A stretch of DNA of 64,000 nucleotides from Pseudomonas fluorescens (GTDB taxonomy: Bacteria > Pseudomonadota > Gammaproteobacteria > Pseudomonadales > Pseudomonadaceae): the NCBI RefSeq assembly GCF_018614655.1, contig NZ_JAGGOG010000020.1:1-64000 (forward strand), written 5' to 3'. A program made the translations under genes and the position numbers. This document shows, in pieces, positions 1-8,080 of the stretch (the stretch's first letter is position 1; every line of letters starts with the position of its first letter). A model generated the notes under the pieces. The model did not search any database. It saw only the letters and a list, made by a program, of their open reading frames with translations, and was not told where the DNA came from.

Positions 1-190
1 GCGGGTATTTGTCAGCGAGGCTTTATCTGGAGAACGGATAGGGCTTAAAGAAGCTGAAGAGGATGTTTGGGATCTGTACCTATGTGACTATCCCTTGGGG
101 AGGCTTGGACGAGGCAAGAGCCGCATCCAAGCTTCAAATGTGTAAACGATGTCCCCGGTTTCAGATGTAAAGGATGTCTACGGTTCTACA
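1..190 (+). mobile_element. Right end of an IS481-type insertion sequence (left part outside window)
   Basis: The first 145 bases encode the C-terminus of a DDE transposase. The bases after it run to the end TGTCTACGGTTCTACA (175-190), which read on the other strand starts TGTAGAACCGTAGACA. Elements of the IS481 family begin with TGT and carry this kind of terminal inverted repeat. The other end and any target duplication lie outside the window, so completeness and activity cannot be judged. The boundary at 190 is inferred from the terminal TGT alone. Confidence 0.6.
2..145 (+). CDS. IS481-type transposase, C-terminal fragment (cut by window edge)
   Basis: Frame 2 is open from the window start to TAA at 143-145 and gives 47 residues. 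They contain the VFVSEAL..GE.IGL and LGRLGRGK patterns that resemble the end of IS481-type transposases, where a small C-terminal beta domain follows the DDE catalytic core. The catalytic part would be upstream, outside the window. The inverted-repeat-like sequence that follows directly supports the assignment. I cannot tell whether the full gene is intact. Confidence 0.55.
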   Translation, partial: RVFVSEALSGERIGLKEAEEDVWDLYLCDYPLGRLGRGKSRIQASNV

Positions 191-279
191 CCCCTTGCCA
201 CAGGTTACGTGTTTGTTCTTAGTTGATCGGCGTTAGCCCAGTACTGGGTGGGATTGCCTGAAAAGACAGCGTGCGTCAC

Positions 280-585
280 TCAATTGGCGAAGTTTTCGAT
301 CTTTATCTGCCCATCAGGGAAGGTCGCAACGATTTCCAACTCACCGCCCATTGCACGAATGTAGTTACGCAACGTGCTGATGTACATGTCAGTGCGTCGC
401 TCCATCTTGGAAACCGCCGCCTGGTTGATATTCAGTGCCTTGGCCAGGTTTTCCTGACTCATCTGCTGAGCCTTGCGTAATTCATGTAGCGGCATTTCTT
501 TCAGGTGCTGCTGGAAAATCTGCTCGGCATCGGCGCGAGATTCGGGCGTCATGCGAGCTTGAAGTTCAGCGAATTTTTTAGCCAT
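280..585 (-). CDS. higA: XRE-family antitoxin of a HigBA-type toxin-antitoxin pair
   Basis: A 101-residue protein. After a charged N-terminal helix it carries a lambda-repressor-like helix-turn-helix at about residues 37-75 (core SQENLAKALNINQAAVSKMERR), followed by a short beta tail (ELEIVATFPDG). This is the usual build of HigA-type antitoxins that neutralise the partner toxin and repress their own promoter. The gene overlaps the end of the toxin gene upstream by 8 bases, so the two are translationally coupled in the toxin-first order typical of higBA. Strong call for the family; the symbol is by analogy. Confidence 0.85.
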   Translation of the reverse strand: MAKKFAELQARMTPESRADAEQIFQQHLKEMPLHELRKAQQMSQENLAKALNINQAAVSKMERRTDMYISTLRNYIRAMGGELEIVATFPDGQIKIENFAN

Positions 586-943
586 GGTTACGGCCCTCTT
601 TACGCAGTATTTCCAAATGTTCGTCGTACAGTTTTTCCGCTATCGGGACATGCTCCTGGTACCACCGGTCTTGGCCGGTTTTATCACCGCCGATCAAAAG
701 CAAAGCGCATCGGCGTGGATCAAACGCATACAACACCCGATATGGGCGCCCTGAATGTTGCACCCGCAGCTCTCGGAGGCCCCCATGCCGCGAGCCTCGG
801 ATGTCGCTGGTGTGAGGAAAGCGCAGGTCCGGTCCGAGAAGTCCCAGCAAATCGACACTGGCCGACACGGAAGATTGCTCTTTTGCATCCAGATCACCCC
901 ACCAGTTGCCGAATTCATCCGTGTACTCAATGTCCCAACTCAT
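578..943 (-). CDS. higB: RelE/ParE-superfamily toxin (HigB / phage Gp49-like)
   Basis: A 121-residue protein of the Gp49-like HigB group. It has the family's central strand pattern (GLRELRVQHSGRPYRVLYAFDPRR, residues about 55-78, given here in short: GLRELR, YRVLYAF) and the C-terminal helix with YDEHL. Members are usually ribosome-dependent mRNA interferases. It is the first gene of a two-gene unit with the overlapping antitoxin. The location between an IS end and an autotransporter remnant fits an accessory, mobile module. Toxicity is inferred from the family only; I see no disabling truncation. Confidence 0.85.
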   Translation of the reverse strand: MSWDIEYTDEFGNWWGDLDAKEQSSVSASVDLLGLLGPDLRFPHTSDIRGSRHGGLRELRVQHSGRPYRVLYAFDPRRCALLLIGGDKTGQDRWYQEHVPIAEKLYDEHLEILRKEGRNHG

Positions 944-946
944 GCA

Positions 947-975
947 AATATGCCATCCATGGAATATAAACTCAA
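947..975 (-). promoter_or_regulatory. Possible sigma-70 promoter of the toxin-antitoxin pair
   Basis: On the minus strand TTGAGT (970-975) and CATATT (947-952) are separated by 17 bases. The -10 lies only four bases from the toxin ATG, so transcription from it would give a nearly leaderless mRNA. TATATT at 962-967 is an alternative -10 but lacks a good -35. No strong Shine-Dalgarno is visible before the ATG. Confidence 0.3.
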
Positions 976-1066
976 GGGCATAACTTTATGAGTTTCGGGG
1001 ATCCTTCGGCCACTCTGTTTTTTCAGGAAATTGTTTTTAGATTATTCCTGCGCTATATCACCCCTC

Positions 1067-1093
1067 AAAAAAACCGCCCTTTCGGGCGGTTTG
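1067..1093 (-). terminator. Intrinsic terminator after the autotransporter remnant
   Basis: The stem ACCGCCC/GGGCGGT closes a TTTC loop. Read on the minus strand it is followed by a run of seven T. It lies 17 bases beyond the stop codon of the autotransporter fragment, so it is that gene's original terminator. Confidence 0.85.
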
Positions 1094-1109
1094 AAATACT
1101 CGGCCTTGA

Positions 1110-1424
1110 TCAGAAACCGAGGGAGAAAGTGACGGTCATCGCGTGGTCCTTGTCGTTGCGCGAGAGCTGGCCGGAGTAGCCCAGACCCAGCCTGCCATTG
1201 GCACTGATCTGGTAATCGACACCGGCTTCCAGCACCGCGCTGTCCTTCGCAATCGGCACGCCTTGGGTACTGAACGAAGCACCACCGCCATTGATGAAAC
1301 TCAGGTCGGCATCCGGCTTGGTATCACCAAACGCGTGACGCCAGCCGATGCTGCCCCGTGGGGTGATTTTCGAGCCGTTGCCCAAGGTGATGGATTTGCC
1401 GATACGCAGGCCCAGGGTTGTCAA
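1110..1424 (-). pseudogene. Remnant of an autotransporter beta-barrel (C-terminal strands only)
   Basis: About 105 residues with alternating beta-strand pattern, ending in VTFSLGF with a C-terminal phenylalanine, the signature that the BAM machinery recognises in outer-membrane barrels. Pieces such as SIGWRHAFGD, SAVLEAGVDYQIS and GLGYSGQLS match the last strands of type V autotransporter barrels. The frame stays open only to about 1466 upstream, where a stop occurs. There is no passenger domain, signal peptide or convincing start, since the first possible start is TTG. A full barrel needs about 270 residues, so this is a decayed gene end that kept its terminator. Confidence 0.75.
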
Positions 1425-1620
1425 AACGGTAGCCGTCCGTGCAAAAGATATTGAAATAAATGGTATTTATACTTTCGTCGGTTCCTCCCGTTGAAAAAGG
1501 GATGACATCCAGAGAATGTTGACTGCGAAGGCCTTTCCTCGGCAAAAATTCAGATTTCAGAACGTAAAAAGGCGCTCTAATAGCGCCCTGTTGATTCGGT
1601 AAAAGATCCTGGAGTACGCA

Positions 1621-3429
1621 ATGCCCCATGAAGGCAACCTGTTACAAGCAGCCGTGGTGTTCCTCTTCGCCGCCGTGCTGACCGTGCCGTTGGCCAAACG
1701 CCTGCAACTGGGCGCGGTGCTGGGCTATCTGTTGGCTGGGGTGATCATCGGCCCGTCGGTGTTGGGGCTGGTGGGTAACCCACAAAGCGTCGCGCAGTTT
1801 TCCGAACTGGGGGTGGTGTTGCTGCTGTTCATCATCGGCCTGGAACTGTCACCCAAGCGTTTATGGGTGATGCGCAAGGCGGTGTTCGGCGTGGGCCTGG
1901 CCCAAGTGTTGCTCACCGGTACCGTGATTGGCGTGGTAGCGCTATGGGGGTTTGGGCAGTCGTGGAACAGTGCGATTGTGTTGGGCCTGGGCCTCGCACT
2001 GTCCTCCACCGCCTTCGGCCTGCAAAGCCTGGCCGAGCGCAAGGAGCTGAACCAGCCTCACGGGCGGTTGGCGTTTGCCATTCTGCTGTTCCAGGACATC
2101 GCGGCGATCCCGCTGATCGCTATGGTGCCGCTGCTCGCCGGCGGCGACCACACCACTACCCCGGCTCAGGATCTCAATCACGGCTTGCAGGTATTAGGCA
2201 GCATCGTCGTGGTGATCATCGGCGGGCGTTACCTGTTGCGGCCGGTATTTCGCATCGTCGCCAGGACCGGCTTGCGGGAAGTGTCTACCGCCACCGCGTT
2301 GTTGGTGGTGATCGGCACTGCGTGGTTGATGGAGTTGGTAGGCGTGTCGATGGCTTTGGGGGCTTTCCTCGCCGGCTTGCTGCTGGCGGACTCCGAATAC
2401 CGTCATGAACTGGAATCGCAGATCGAACCGTTCAAGGGCCTGCTGCTGGGGCTGTTTTTTATCAGCGTGGGCATGGGCGCCAATATCAGCCTGCTGTTCA
2501 GCGCGCCGGTGATCGTGCTGGGGCTGACGCTGCTGCTGATCGGCATCAAGCTGCCGCTGTTGTTTTGCGTGGGCCGCCTGGTCGGTGATCTCAATCGCGA
2601 AAGCGCGTTGCGCCTGGGCGTGGTGTTGGCCGCGGGCGGTGAATTTGCCTTCGTGGTGTTCAAGATTGGTCGAGACCAGGGCCTGTTCGAACCTCACCTG
2701 TACGACATCCTGGTACTGACCATCACCCTGTCGATGGCGGTGACGCCGCTGCTGCTGTTGCTGTGTCCGAAGCTGTTCAAACCCAAGAGCAAACCGGTGG
2801 ACGTACCCGAAGAATACCGCGCCATCGAAGGCGATGCGCCCCGGGTGGTGATCGCCGGTATGGGCCGGATGGGGCAGATCGTGGCGCGGATCCTGAGGGC
2901 ACAAAACATCTCGTTTATTGCCCTCGACACCTCGGTGGAAACCATCGAACTGACCCGCAGCTTCGGCGGCATGCCGGTGTTCTACGGCGACCCGCAGCGC
3001 CCGGAAATCCTCCACGCGGCGAAGGTCGACCAAGCGGAGTTTTTCGTGATCGCTATGGATGATCCCGAGATCAACATCAAGACCGCCGAGCTGGTGCGCA
3101 AACTCTACCCGCACATGAAGATCATTGCCCGGGCCCGTAACCGTCAACACGTTCATCGCCTGGTGGACCTGGATGCGCAACCGGTGCGCGAAACCTTCTA
3201 CTCCAGCCTGGAAATGAGCCGTCGTACCCTGTTGGGCCTGGGCTTGAGCCAGGCCCAGGCGGATGCACGGATCACCCGTTTCAAAAACCACGACCTGCAA
3301 CTGCTGGCCGCTCAACATGCGGTGTATGACGACGCCGCCAAGGTCATGCAAAGCGCCCAGGAAGCCCGGACGGAACTGGCACGGTTGTTTGAGATGGATC
3401 GACTGGAAGAGGAATCCGACAAGGCCTGA
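1621..3429 (+). CDS. kefB: KefB-type monovalent cation:proton antiporter (CPA2)
   Basis: 602 residues, the normal length for KefB/KefC. Residues about 10-375 form a 12-13 helix Na+/H+ exchanger domain with the family's FSELGVV, FIIGLEL and LLFQD motifs. From about 408 to 525 there is a cytoplasmic RCK/TrkA-N nucleotide-binding domain (VVIAGMGRMGQIVAR), which in KefB/KefC senses glutathione or its adducts and gates K+ efflux. The similarity along the whole length is closest to E. coli KefB as I recall it. No separate ancillary KefG-like gene is adjacent. Start ATG is preceded by GGAG. Whether glutathione gating applies here is inferred. Confidence 0.85.
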   Translation: MPHEGNLLQAAVVFLFAAVLTVPLAKRLQLGAVLGYLLAGVIIGPSVLGLVGNPQSVAQFSELGVVLLLFIIGLELSPKRLWVMRKAVFGVGLAQVLLTGTVIGVVALWGFGQSWNSAIVLGLGLALSSTAFGLQSLAERKELNQPHGRLAFAILLFQDIAAIPLIAMVPLLAGGDHTTTPAQDLNHGLQVLGSIVVVIIGGRYLLRPVFRIVARTGLREVSTATALLVVIGTAWLMELVGVSMALGAFLAGLLLADSEYRHELESQIEPFKGLLLGLFFISVGMGANISLLFSAPVIVLGLTLLLIGIKLPLLFCVGRLVGDLNRESALRLGVVLAAGGEFAFVVFKIGRDQGLFEPHLYDILVLTITLSMAVTPLLLLLCPKLFKPKSKPVDVPEEYRAIEGDAPRVVIAGMGRMGQIVARILRAQNISFIALDTSVETIELTRSFGGMPVFYGDPQRPEILHAAKVDQAEFFVIAMDDPEINIKTAELVRKLYPHMKIIARARNRQHVHRLVDLDAQPVRETFYSSLEMSRRTLLGLGLSQAQADARITRFKNHDLQLLAAQHAVYDDAAKVMQSAQEARTELARLFEMDRLEEESDKA

Positions 3430-3501
3430 GGATGGATTTGAACGATTTTGCGAATTTTCTGACAGAATGCAGCGCAATTTCGTTCTTTCCTGGAGAGCTT
3501 C

Positions 3502-4083
3502 ATGGCCACCCTCAGCAAGACCGCAGCCCTCTTGGCCCTCGCGTTGACCGTCGGGTTCGGCGCCAGCCAAGTGTTTGCCGCGAGCAAACCGGCCGCCCAG
3601 AAAGCGGCCACACAAAGCATCTCCACCCTGGGCGGCAAGTTCACCTTCAACTTGCCCAAGGACTACGTCGGCGATGCGTTGCCAACGGGTAATGAAGCTG
3701 ACGGCACCGCCGGTACCAGCGGCACGATGTACGCCAACCAGGCCACGAAAAGCGTGGTGATCGTGGCCGAGACCGTGCGTAATGATGGCATCACCATCAA
3801 GGATAATGACCCGCAGTTCCTCGATGGCGCCGTCACCGGCTTCGTCAAGGACCAAAGCGCGGCCCTGCCGGACTTCAAGAAACAGGCTGAGAAGAAACTG
3901 ACCGTCAAGGGCCTGGGCCTGCGCCAGGTGGACAGCACCGCGACCATGGGCGGCGGCAAGACGTTGAACTCGACGTTCCTCGCCGGGTCTGGCGATCGCC
4001 TGCTGGTGATTCAGGCTATTTCACGGGCCGATGATGTGAAGGGACATGCGGTGTTGGTGAAGCAGATTACCGGCGGCAAGTAA
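3502..4083 (+). CDS. Secreted protein of unknown function
   Basis: 193 residues with a clear signal peptide (hydrophobic core LALALTVGF, cleavage after VFA-A near residue 27). The mature part is soluble and shows beta-rich segments: GGKFTFNLPKDY, VVIVAETVR and DRLLVIQAISR. It resembles proteins in which a short periplasmic domain scores an FNLP motif, but I do not recognise a named family. It follows kefB by 72 bases and has its own Shine-Dalgarno (GGAG), so it may be a separate unit. A REP doublet follows it. Confidence 0.7.
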   Translation: MATLSKTAALLALALTVGFGASQVFAASKPAAQKAATQSISTLGGKFTFNLPKDYVGDALPTGNEADGTAGTSGTMYANQATKSVVIVAETVRNDGITIKDNDPQFLDGAVTGFVKDQSAALPDFKKQAEKKLTVKGLGLRQVDSTATMGGGKTLNSTFLAGSGDRLLVIQAISRADDVKGHAVLVKQITGGK

Positions 4084-4109
4084 TCCATTTTAATCAACAC
4101 TGCGAATCG

Positions 4110-4203
4110 AATGTGGGAGCGGGCTTGCTCGCGAAGGCGGTGCGTCAGTCAATATATCTGGTGACTGATACACCGCCTTCGCGAGCAAGCCCGCTCCCAC
4201 ATT
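4110..4203. repeat. REP doublet (REPIN) with matching arms
   Basis: Two inverted copies of a Pseudomonas REP sequence, AATGTGGGAGCGGGCTTGCT and its complement, flank a 28-base spacer. The whole element can fold into one long hairpin. It lies between two convergent genes and probably also stops transcription from both sides. Confidence 0.9.
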
Positions 4204-4232
4204 AGACTGCATTCATACCGTCACTACCGGCT

Positions 4233-4952
4233 TTACAGAAGACTGTTTTCCAGCCAATTTTTCAGGTCCTGCACTTCCGCCTCACCAATGGTGTGGATCA
4301 TCCCCGGGTAACCGTGAAACTCAGGCTTCAAGGAAAGCCCCTGCAACACCTCATCAGCCCGGGTCGCCGACACATACGGCAGCGCCTGATCCAACGTCCC
4401 ATGGCCAATAAAAATCGCCAGTTTTTCAAGCTGCGCAGTTGGCTTCAACTCAGCCTTGAGCACCGGTAACAAACTGCCACTGAGCGCCGCAATCCCCCGC
4501 AACGTTTCAGGATGACGCAGTCCCACCTCGTACGACATGATCGCCCCCTGACTGAACCCCACCAGAAACACCCGATCGCTTTCGGTGTGATATTTACGCG
4601 TGGCCTGGGCGACAAAATCACCAATCAATTTGGCGCTGCTCCGCAAGTCGGCGGTCTCGCCATCGTAATCGCCATCCCCCGGCGTCTTGGTGAACCAGCG
4701 ATAGCCCTGCGGATCCACCGGCAGCGGTGCACGCGCCGACAAATAGGTCCAGGTCGATGGCAGCCGATCCCGCAGGCCGAACAGGTCTTGCTCATTGCTG
4801 CCATAGCCGTGCAGGAAAATCACCAACGGCTGGTTGCGCGCCTCACTCTGGGTCTGCTCCAGATAGAGCAGCGGCAAGTCGGTGTGCAGCGTGTCTTCAG
4901 CCTGGGCGGTGCCGGCAAACAGGGCCAGTGCCAGGGCGATCGATCTGAGCAT
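4233..4952 (-). CDS. Exported alpha/beta-hydrolase (carboxylesterase / phospholipase family)
   Basis: 239 residues. A signal peptide ends near residue 18 (GTAQA-E). The alpha/beta-hydrolase fold shows the oxyanion HGYGSNEQD segment near 48, the nucleophile elbow GFSQG with Ser134, the acid Asp188 (GTLDQ) and His220 (GMIHT). This matches the YpfH / acyl-protein-thioesterase-like carboxylesterases, although most of those are cytoplasmic. The gene starts 12 bases after cobF ends and is probably in its transcript. No functional link to cobalamin synthesis is evident. The substrate is unknown. Confidence 0.8.
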   Translation of the reverse strand: MLRSIALALALFAGTAQAEDTLHTDLPLLYLEQTQSEARNQPLVIFLHGYGSNEQDLFGLRDRLPSTWTYLSARAPLPVDPQGYRWFTKTPGDGDYDGETADLRSSAKLIGDFVAQATRKYHTESDRVFLVGFSQGAIMSYEVGLRHPETLRGIAALSGSLLPVLKAELKPTAQLEKLAIFIGHGTLDQALPYVSATRADEVLQGLSLKPEFHGYPGMIHTIGEAEVQDLKNWLENSLL

Positions 4953-4964
4953 GGGAACGAACCT

Positions 4965-5723
4965 CTAGGGCTTGCGCAATAAATAAGTGTCCATGATCCA
5001 GCCATTGGCCTGTCGCGCTGCCTTGCGTACGCGCTCGATTTCGTCGGCCACCTCGGCCACCTTGCCGCTGATCAAAATCTCATCCGGTGTACCGAGGTAG
5101 GCGCCCCAATAGATATCCAGATCCTGATCGGCCACGGTGCGGTAGGAGTCTTCGGCATCCAGCATCACCACCAGGGTGTCGGCATCGCTGGCCTGCCCTG
5201 CCGCCAAGCGGCGGCCGGTGGTGATCTCGATGGAACGACCGATACGGTTCAACGGCACTTTGTGCTGGGCCGCCAGGGCCTGGACGCTGGTAATACCGGG
5301 GATCACTTCGAATTCGAATTCGCAACGGCCGCTGGCAAGAATCGCCTGCAGGATGCGAATGGTGCTGTCGTACAACGCCGGGTCGCCCCAGGCCAGGAAA
5401 GCGCCGCACTCACCGTCGGCCATTTGCTCGTTGATCATCCGCTCGAAGGTCTGCTGCTTGTCGCGGTTGAGGTCCTGGACGGCGGTGGTGTAGTCGATCT
5501 CGCCACGCACCCGCTCGGGGCAATCGGCCTCGACGAAACGGTAAGCGTGGTCGGCGTTGATATAGGTCTCGCAGATTTCCCGGCGCAGGTCGATCAGCTT
5601 GTCCTTGCTCTGGCCCTTGTCCATCAGGAAAAACACGTCGGTACGGTTGAGCGCCTTGACCGCCTGCAGGGTGATGTAGTCGGGGTTGCCGGCGCCAATG
5701 CCGATGATCAGGATGCTCTTCAT
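4965..5723 (-). CDS. cobF: Precorrin-6A synthase (deacetylating)
   Basis: 252 residues, full length. CobF uses S-adenosylmethionine to methylate precorrin-5 at C1 and release acetate, giving precorrin-6A in the aerobic cobalamin pathway. The glycine-rich N-terminal strand IGIGAGNPDYITLQA and the later FLAWGDPALYDS and VIPGITSVQALAA segments are the tetrapyrrole-methylase SAM-binding features, and the overall sequence is CobF-like rather than CobM or CobJ. Other cob genes are not in the window. The neighbour upstream is a phosphatase of the family that contains CobC. Confidence 0.9.
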   Translation of the reverse strand: MKSILIIGIGAGNPDYITLQAVKALNRTDVFFLMDKGQSKDKLIDLRREICETYINADHAYRFVEADCPERVRGEIDYTTAVQDLNRDKQQTFERMINEQMADGECGAFLAWGDPALYDSTIRILQAILASGRCEFEFEVIPGITSVQALAAQHKVPLNRIGRSIEITTGRRLAAGQASDADTLVVMLDAEDSYRTVADQDLDIYWGAYLGTPDEILISGKVAEVADEIERVRKAARQANGWIMDTYLLRKP

Positions 5724-5782
5724 GGGAAAGTCTTCATGGGGTGTTCTCAGTGCGGGAGGCCGATTTTGCCATGTTCACAGGA

Positions 5783-6349
5783 TCAGGTGGTGTGAGTTTC
5801 CAGACGCAGGCGCCAGACGCCATTAAACCTCAGCTCGGTGGATGACAACGGCTCCACATCAATCCGATTGAACATCGCCCGCGGGTATTGCAGGACGTAC
5901 AGCAACGCCGCGCGGATCACAAAGGGATGAGTCACCGCCAGCACGTGGCCCGGTGTCTGCTCCAGAGAGTGCAGCCACTGCCCTACCCGTTCGCACAATT
6001 GCGCCACGGATTCACCGCCATGGGGCTTGGCGGTGCAGTCTGTCAGCCAGGCCTGCAAGGCGTCGGGCTCGGCCTGTTGAAGCTCGTTGAGGTCCTTTCC
6101 TTGCCAACGTCCGACATCACAGTCGCGCAGGGCCTCTTCTACCTGCGGATGTTGGCCGAACAACATCGCTGTTTGCCGGGTTCGCACTTCAGGCCCACAG
6201 AGTAAACGGGGCGTGCGCTTGAAGCGGCCGGCCAATGACAACGCCGCCGACTGCCACGCCATCTCCAAGGGTTCGTCCAACGCGAAGCGGGCGCGTTTTT
6301 GAGCCGGCGTACTGGCATGGCAAATGAGGGTCAAGCGAGTGGCCTGCAT
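5783..6349 (-). CDS. Histidine phosphatase-family protein with altered RHG motif
   Basis: 188 residues from the ATG at 6349; an upstream in-frame start at 6400 would add 17 poorly conserved residues. The protein has the branch-1 histidine phosphatase layout: His11 as the phosphate acceptor, Arg56 (VRTRQT), the acidic VEEA near 71 and the second His141 (VTHP). The canonical RHG is CHA here (Cys10, Ala12). Related proteins near cobalamin genes are annotated as alpha-ribazole phosphatase-like. It lies 59 bases upstream of cobF on the same strand. Loss of the arginine suggests low or changed activity. Confidence 0.75.
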   Translation of the reverse strand: MQATRLTLICHASTPAQKRARFALDEPLEMAWQSAALSLAGRFKRTPRLLCGPEVRTRQTAMLFGQHPQVEEALRDCDVGRWQGKDLNELQQAEPDALQAWLTDCTAKPHGGESVAQLCERVGQWLHSLEQTPGHVLAVTHPFVIRAALLYVLQYPRAMFNRIDVEPLSSTELRFNGVWRLRLETHTT

Positions 6350-6418
6350 CGAAAAGCGCCCTGGATTCAAGGTAAAGGTCGCATCCTGACACAGGAACAC
6401 CCTTCTCTGCAGCCGTCC

Positions 6419-6973
6419 TTACAGTCCCGGACGCGCCAGGTAGAGTACGTCATACCCCCTGCCGGGGTGGTTGTCTTCCCGAGCCTTGGCCGACAAGGTA
6501 ATCCGTATCAGCTTCCACGCCTGAACATCCAGTGCCAGGAACACCGCAACGTTATCGCTGCTGTCAGCCACCTGTTGATTGCGCGTTTTTTCAACTGCCA
6601 GCACCTGGGCACGATCCGCCCCCGGGGGCAGCGCCCACTCTTCCCGATACAGGCTCAAGGCGTTTTGCGCCGGGCCCCGTCGCACGTCCAGCGGCAGCCA
6701 GGACTCAATGTGCGGCTGGCCAAAACTGTCGAGGACTTTCTGAAAGCGCTCGCCCAGCAAAAAATCTGCCGCCGCCAAAGGGTCGGCCCACAGATACACC
6801 GAGGCATACAGGTTGCCCGCGCCTGCGCCCTGCCCCCGCGTCTGGGCAATGAAAGCCTTGAACAACAACCCCTCGGTGTCATCCCACTGCGGCCCCAACT
6901 GCGCCGCGCGTTGACGAATGATGCCCATGTCGTAATCGGCGGGCAGGCGGTGTGAATACTGTTTGGCGAACAT
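6419..6973 (-). CDS. DUF4865 family protein
   Basis: 184 residues from ATG 6973, chosen because AGGAG stands just upstream. The N-terminal YSHRLPADYDMGIIRQR pattern, the central LFKAF and the SVYLWADPLAAADFL segment match the DUF4865 family, small soluble proteins of unknown role common in pseudomonads. It is divergent from a LysR gene, and the two share a 93-base intergenic region with a palindrome. In this arrangement the LysR protein usually controls the divergent gene. No catalytic motif is apparent. Confidence 0.75.
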   Translation of the reverse strand: MFAKQYSHRLPADYDMGIIRQRAAQLGPQWDDTEGLLFKAFIAQTRGQGAGAGNLYASVYLWADPLAAADFLLGERFQKVLDSFGQPHIESWLPLDVRRGPAQNALSLYREEWALPPGADRAQVLAVEKTRNQQVADSSDNVAVFLALDVQAWKLIRITLSAKAREDNHPGRGYDVLYLARPGL

Positions 6974-7032
6974 GCTGGCGCTCCTGTGCAAGATGAGTGT
7001 TGAGCTTGCGCAGTCTCAGTGATTTCATCAAG

Positions 7033-7046
7033 ATATCGCCTGATAT
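7033..7046. promoter_or_regulatory. Candidate LysR operator
   Basis: ATATC-GCCT-GATAT is an inverted repeat lying 20 bases before the LysR start codon in the region shared with the divergent DUF4865 gene. It is A/T-rich and of the size bound by LysR-type dimers (the consensus core is T-N11-A). The assignment is by position and symmetry only. Confidence 0.35.
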
Positions 7047-7066
7047 AAGTGTGATAAGGAATAGAA

Positions 7067-7933
7067 ATGACTGACACACTCAAACCTCTGGATATCGACA
7101 CCGTGCAGGCGTTCGTGCTGGTGGCGGATTTCGCCAGTTTCACCCGTGCCGCCCAGGCCCTCGATACGTCCCAGGCGGCCATCAGCCTCAAGCTCAAGCG
7201 CCTGGAAGAACGTCTCGGTTATCGCCTGCTGGAGCGCACGCCCCGGCATGTACGCCTGTCGGCTCAAGGCGAGCAGTTCATTGTCGCCGCCCGCGCTTTG
7301 CTCAATGCCCACGAACGGGCTTTGGGTGATATGAGCGCCAGCGCAACGCGACGTTTGGTGATTGGCATCAGCGACCACGTCGCCGGGCCTGACCTGCCGG
7401 TATGGCTCAGCCGCCTGGCCGCCTACGACCCGCTGGTGATTCTGGAAGTCCGGATTGCCTCCTCCCGCGACCTGGTGGCGGCCTTCGACCGCAACGAACT
7501 GGACGCCGTGATCGTGCGCAACGAAGGCGATCGCCAGGACGGTGAAGTGCTGGTGGTGGAGCGCTTTGGCTGGTTTGCCGCGCCCACCTGGCAGCACATG
7601 CCCGGTACGCCGTTGCGCATAGCGACCATGGCCGCGCCCTGCGGTGTACGACACTTGGCGGTGCGGGCACTGGACGAAGCACACATCGACTGGACCGAGG
7701 TGTTTGTCGGCGGCGGCGTCATGGCCGTGGGCGCCGCCGTCAGCGCCGGTTTGGGCGTGGCCGCTCTCGCCCGTCGCGTCGCACCGGCAGGCGCGGTGGA
7801 CGTGAGCCAACAGTGGGGATTGCCCGCACTGCCCGTCAGCGAAATCGTGTTGTACAGCCGGATCAGCGACGGACGCTCCAGGGAAACGTTACGGGCGTTG
7901 AGTGCGACGTTCAGAGGCGTTCTGGAGCGCTAA
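7067..7933 (+). CDS. LysR-family transcriptional regulator
   Basis: 288 residues. The N-terminal winged helix-turn-helix spans about 8-66 (DFASFTRAAQALDTSQAAISLKLKRLE, in short FTRAAQAL and QAAISLKLKRLEERLG). The rest is the two-lobed inducer-binding domain (from about 90, GISDHVAGPDLPVW). AAGGAA precedes the ATG. It is divergent from DUF4865 and likely regulates that gene and itself. The effector is unknown. Confidence 0.88.
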   Translation: MTDTLKPLDIDTVQAFVLVADFASFTRAAQALDTSQAAISLKLKRLEERLGYRLLERTPRHVRLSAQGEQFIVAARALLNAHERALGDMSASATRRLVIGISDHVAGPDLPVWLSRLAAYDPLVILEVRIASSRDLVAAFDRNELDAVIVRNEGDRQDGEVLVVERFGWFAAPTWQHMPGTPLRIATMAAPCGVRHLAVRALDEAHIDWTEVFVGGGVMAVGAAVSAGLGVAALARRVAPAGAVDVSQQWGLPALPVSEIVLYSRISDGRSRETLRALSATFRGVLER

Positions 7934-8080
7934 GGCTACCGGCCCACTCGCCGCCGCAGGCGCCCAAGCCCTGACACTCATGACTTTTGGTAAAGAGTCC
8001 TTTTCGGATTCGGCGGTTTTTCTCAGGGAACCAGGGGCGGATACTCAACGCCATTGTTCACGCCCCATCAGGAGTCATTC

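Noticed and set aside
4110..4203. CRISPR-like repeat
   Set aside because: This and the other inverted elements are REP doublets with two inverted arms, not regularly spaced direct repeats.
6350..6418. Cobalamin riboswitch upstream of the phosphatase/cobF pair
   Set aside because: The gap to the next gene is under 70 bases and lacks the B12-box core; no riboswitch fits.
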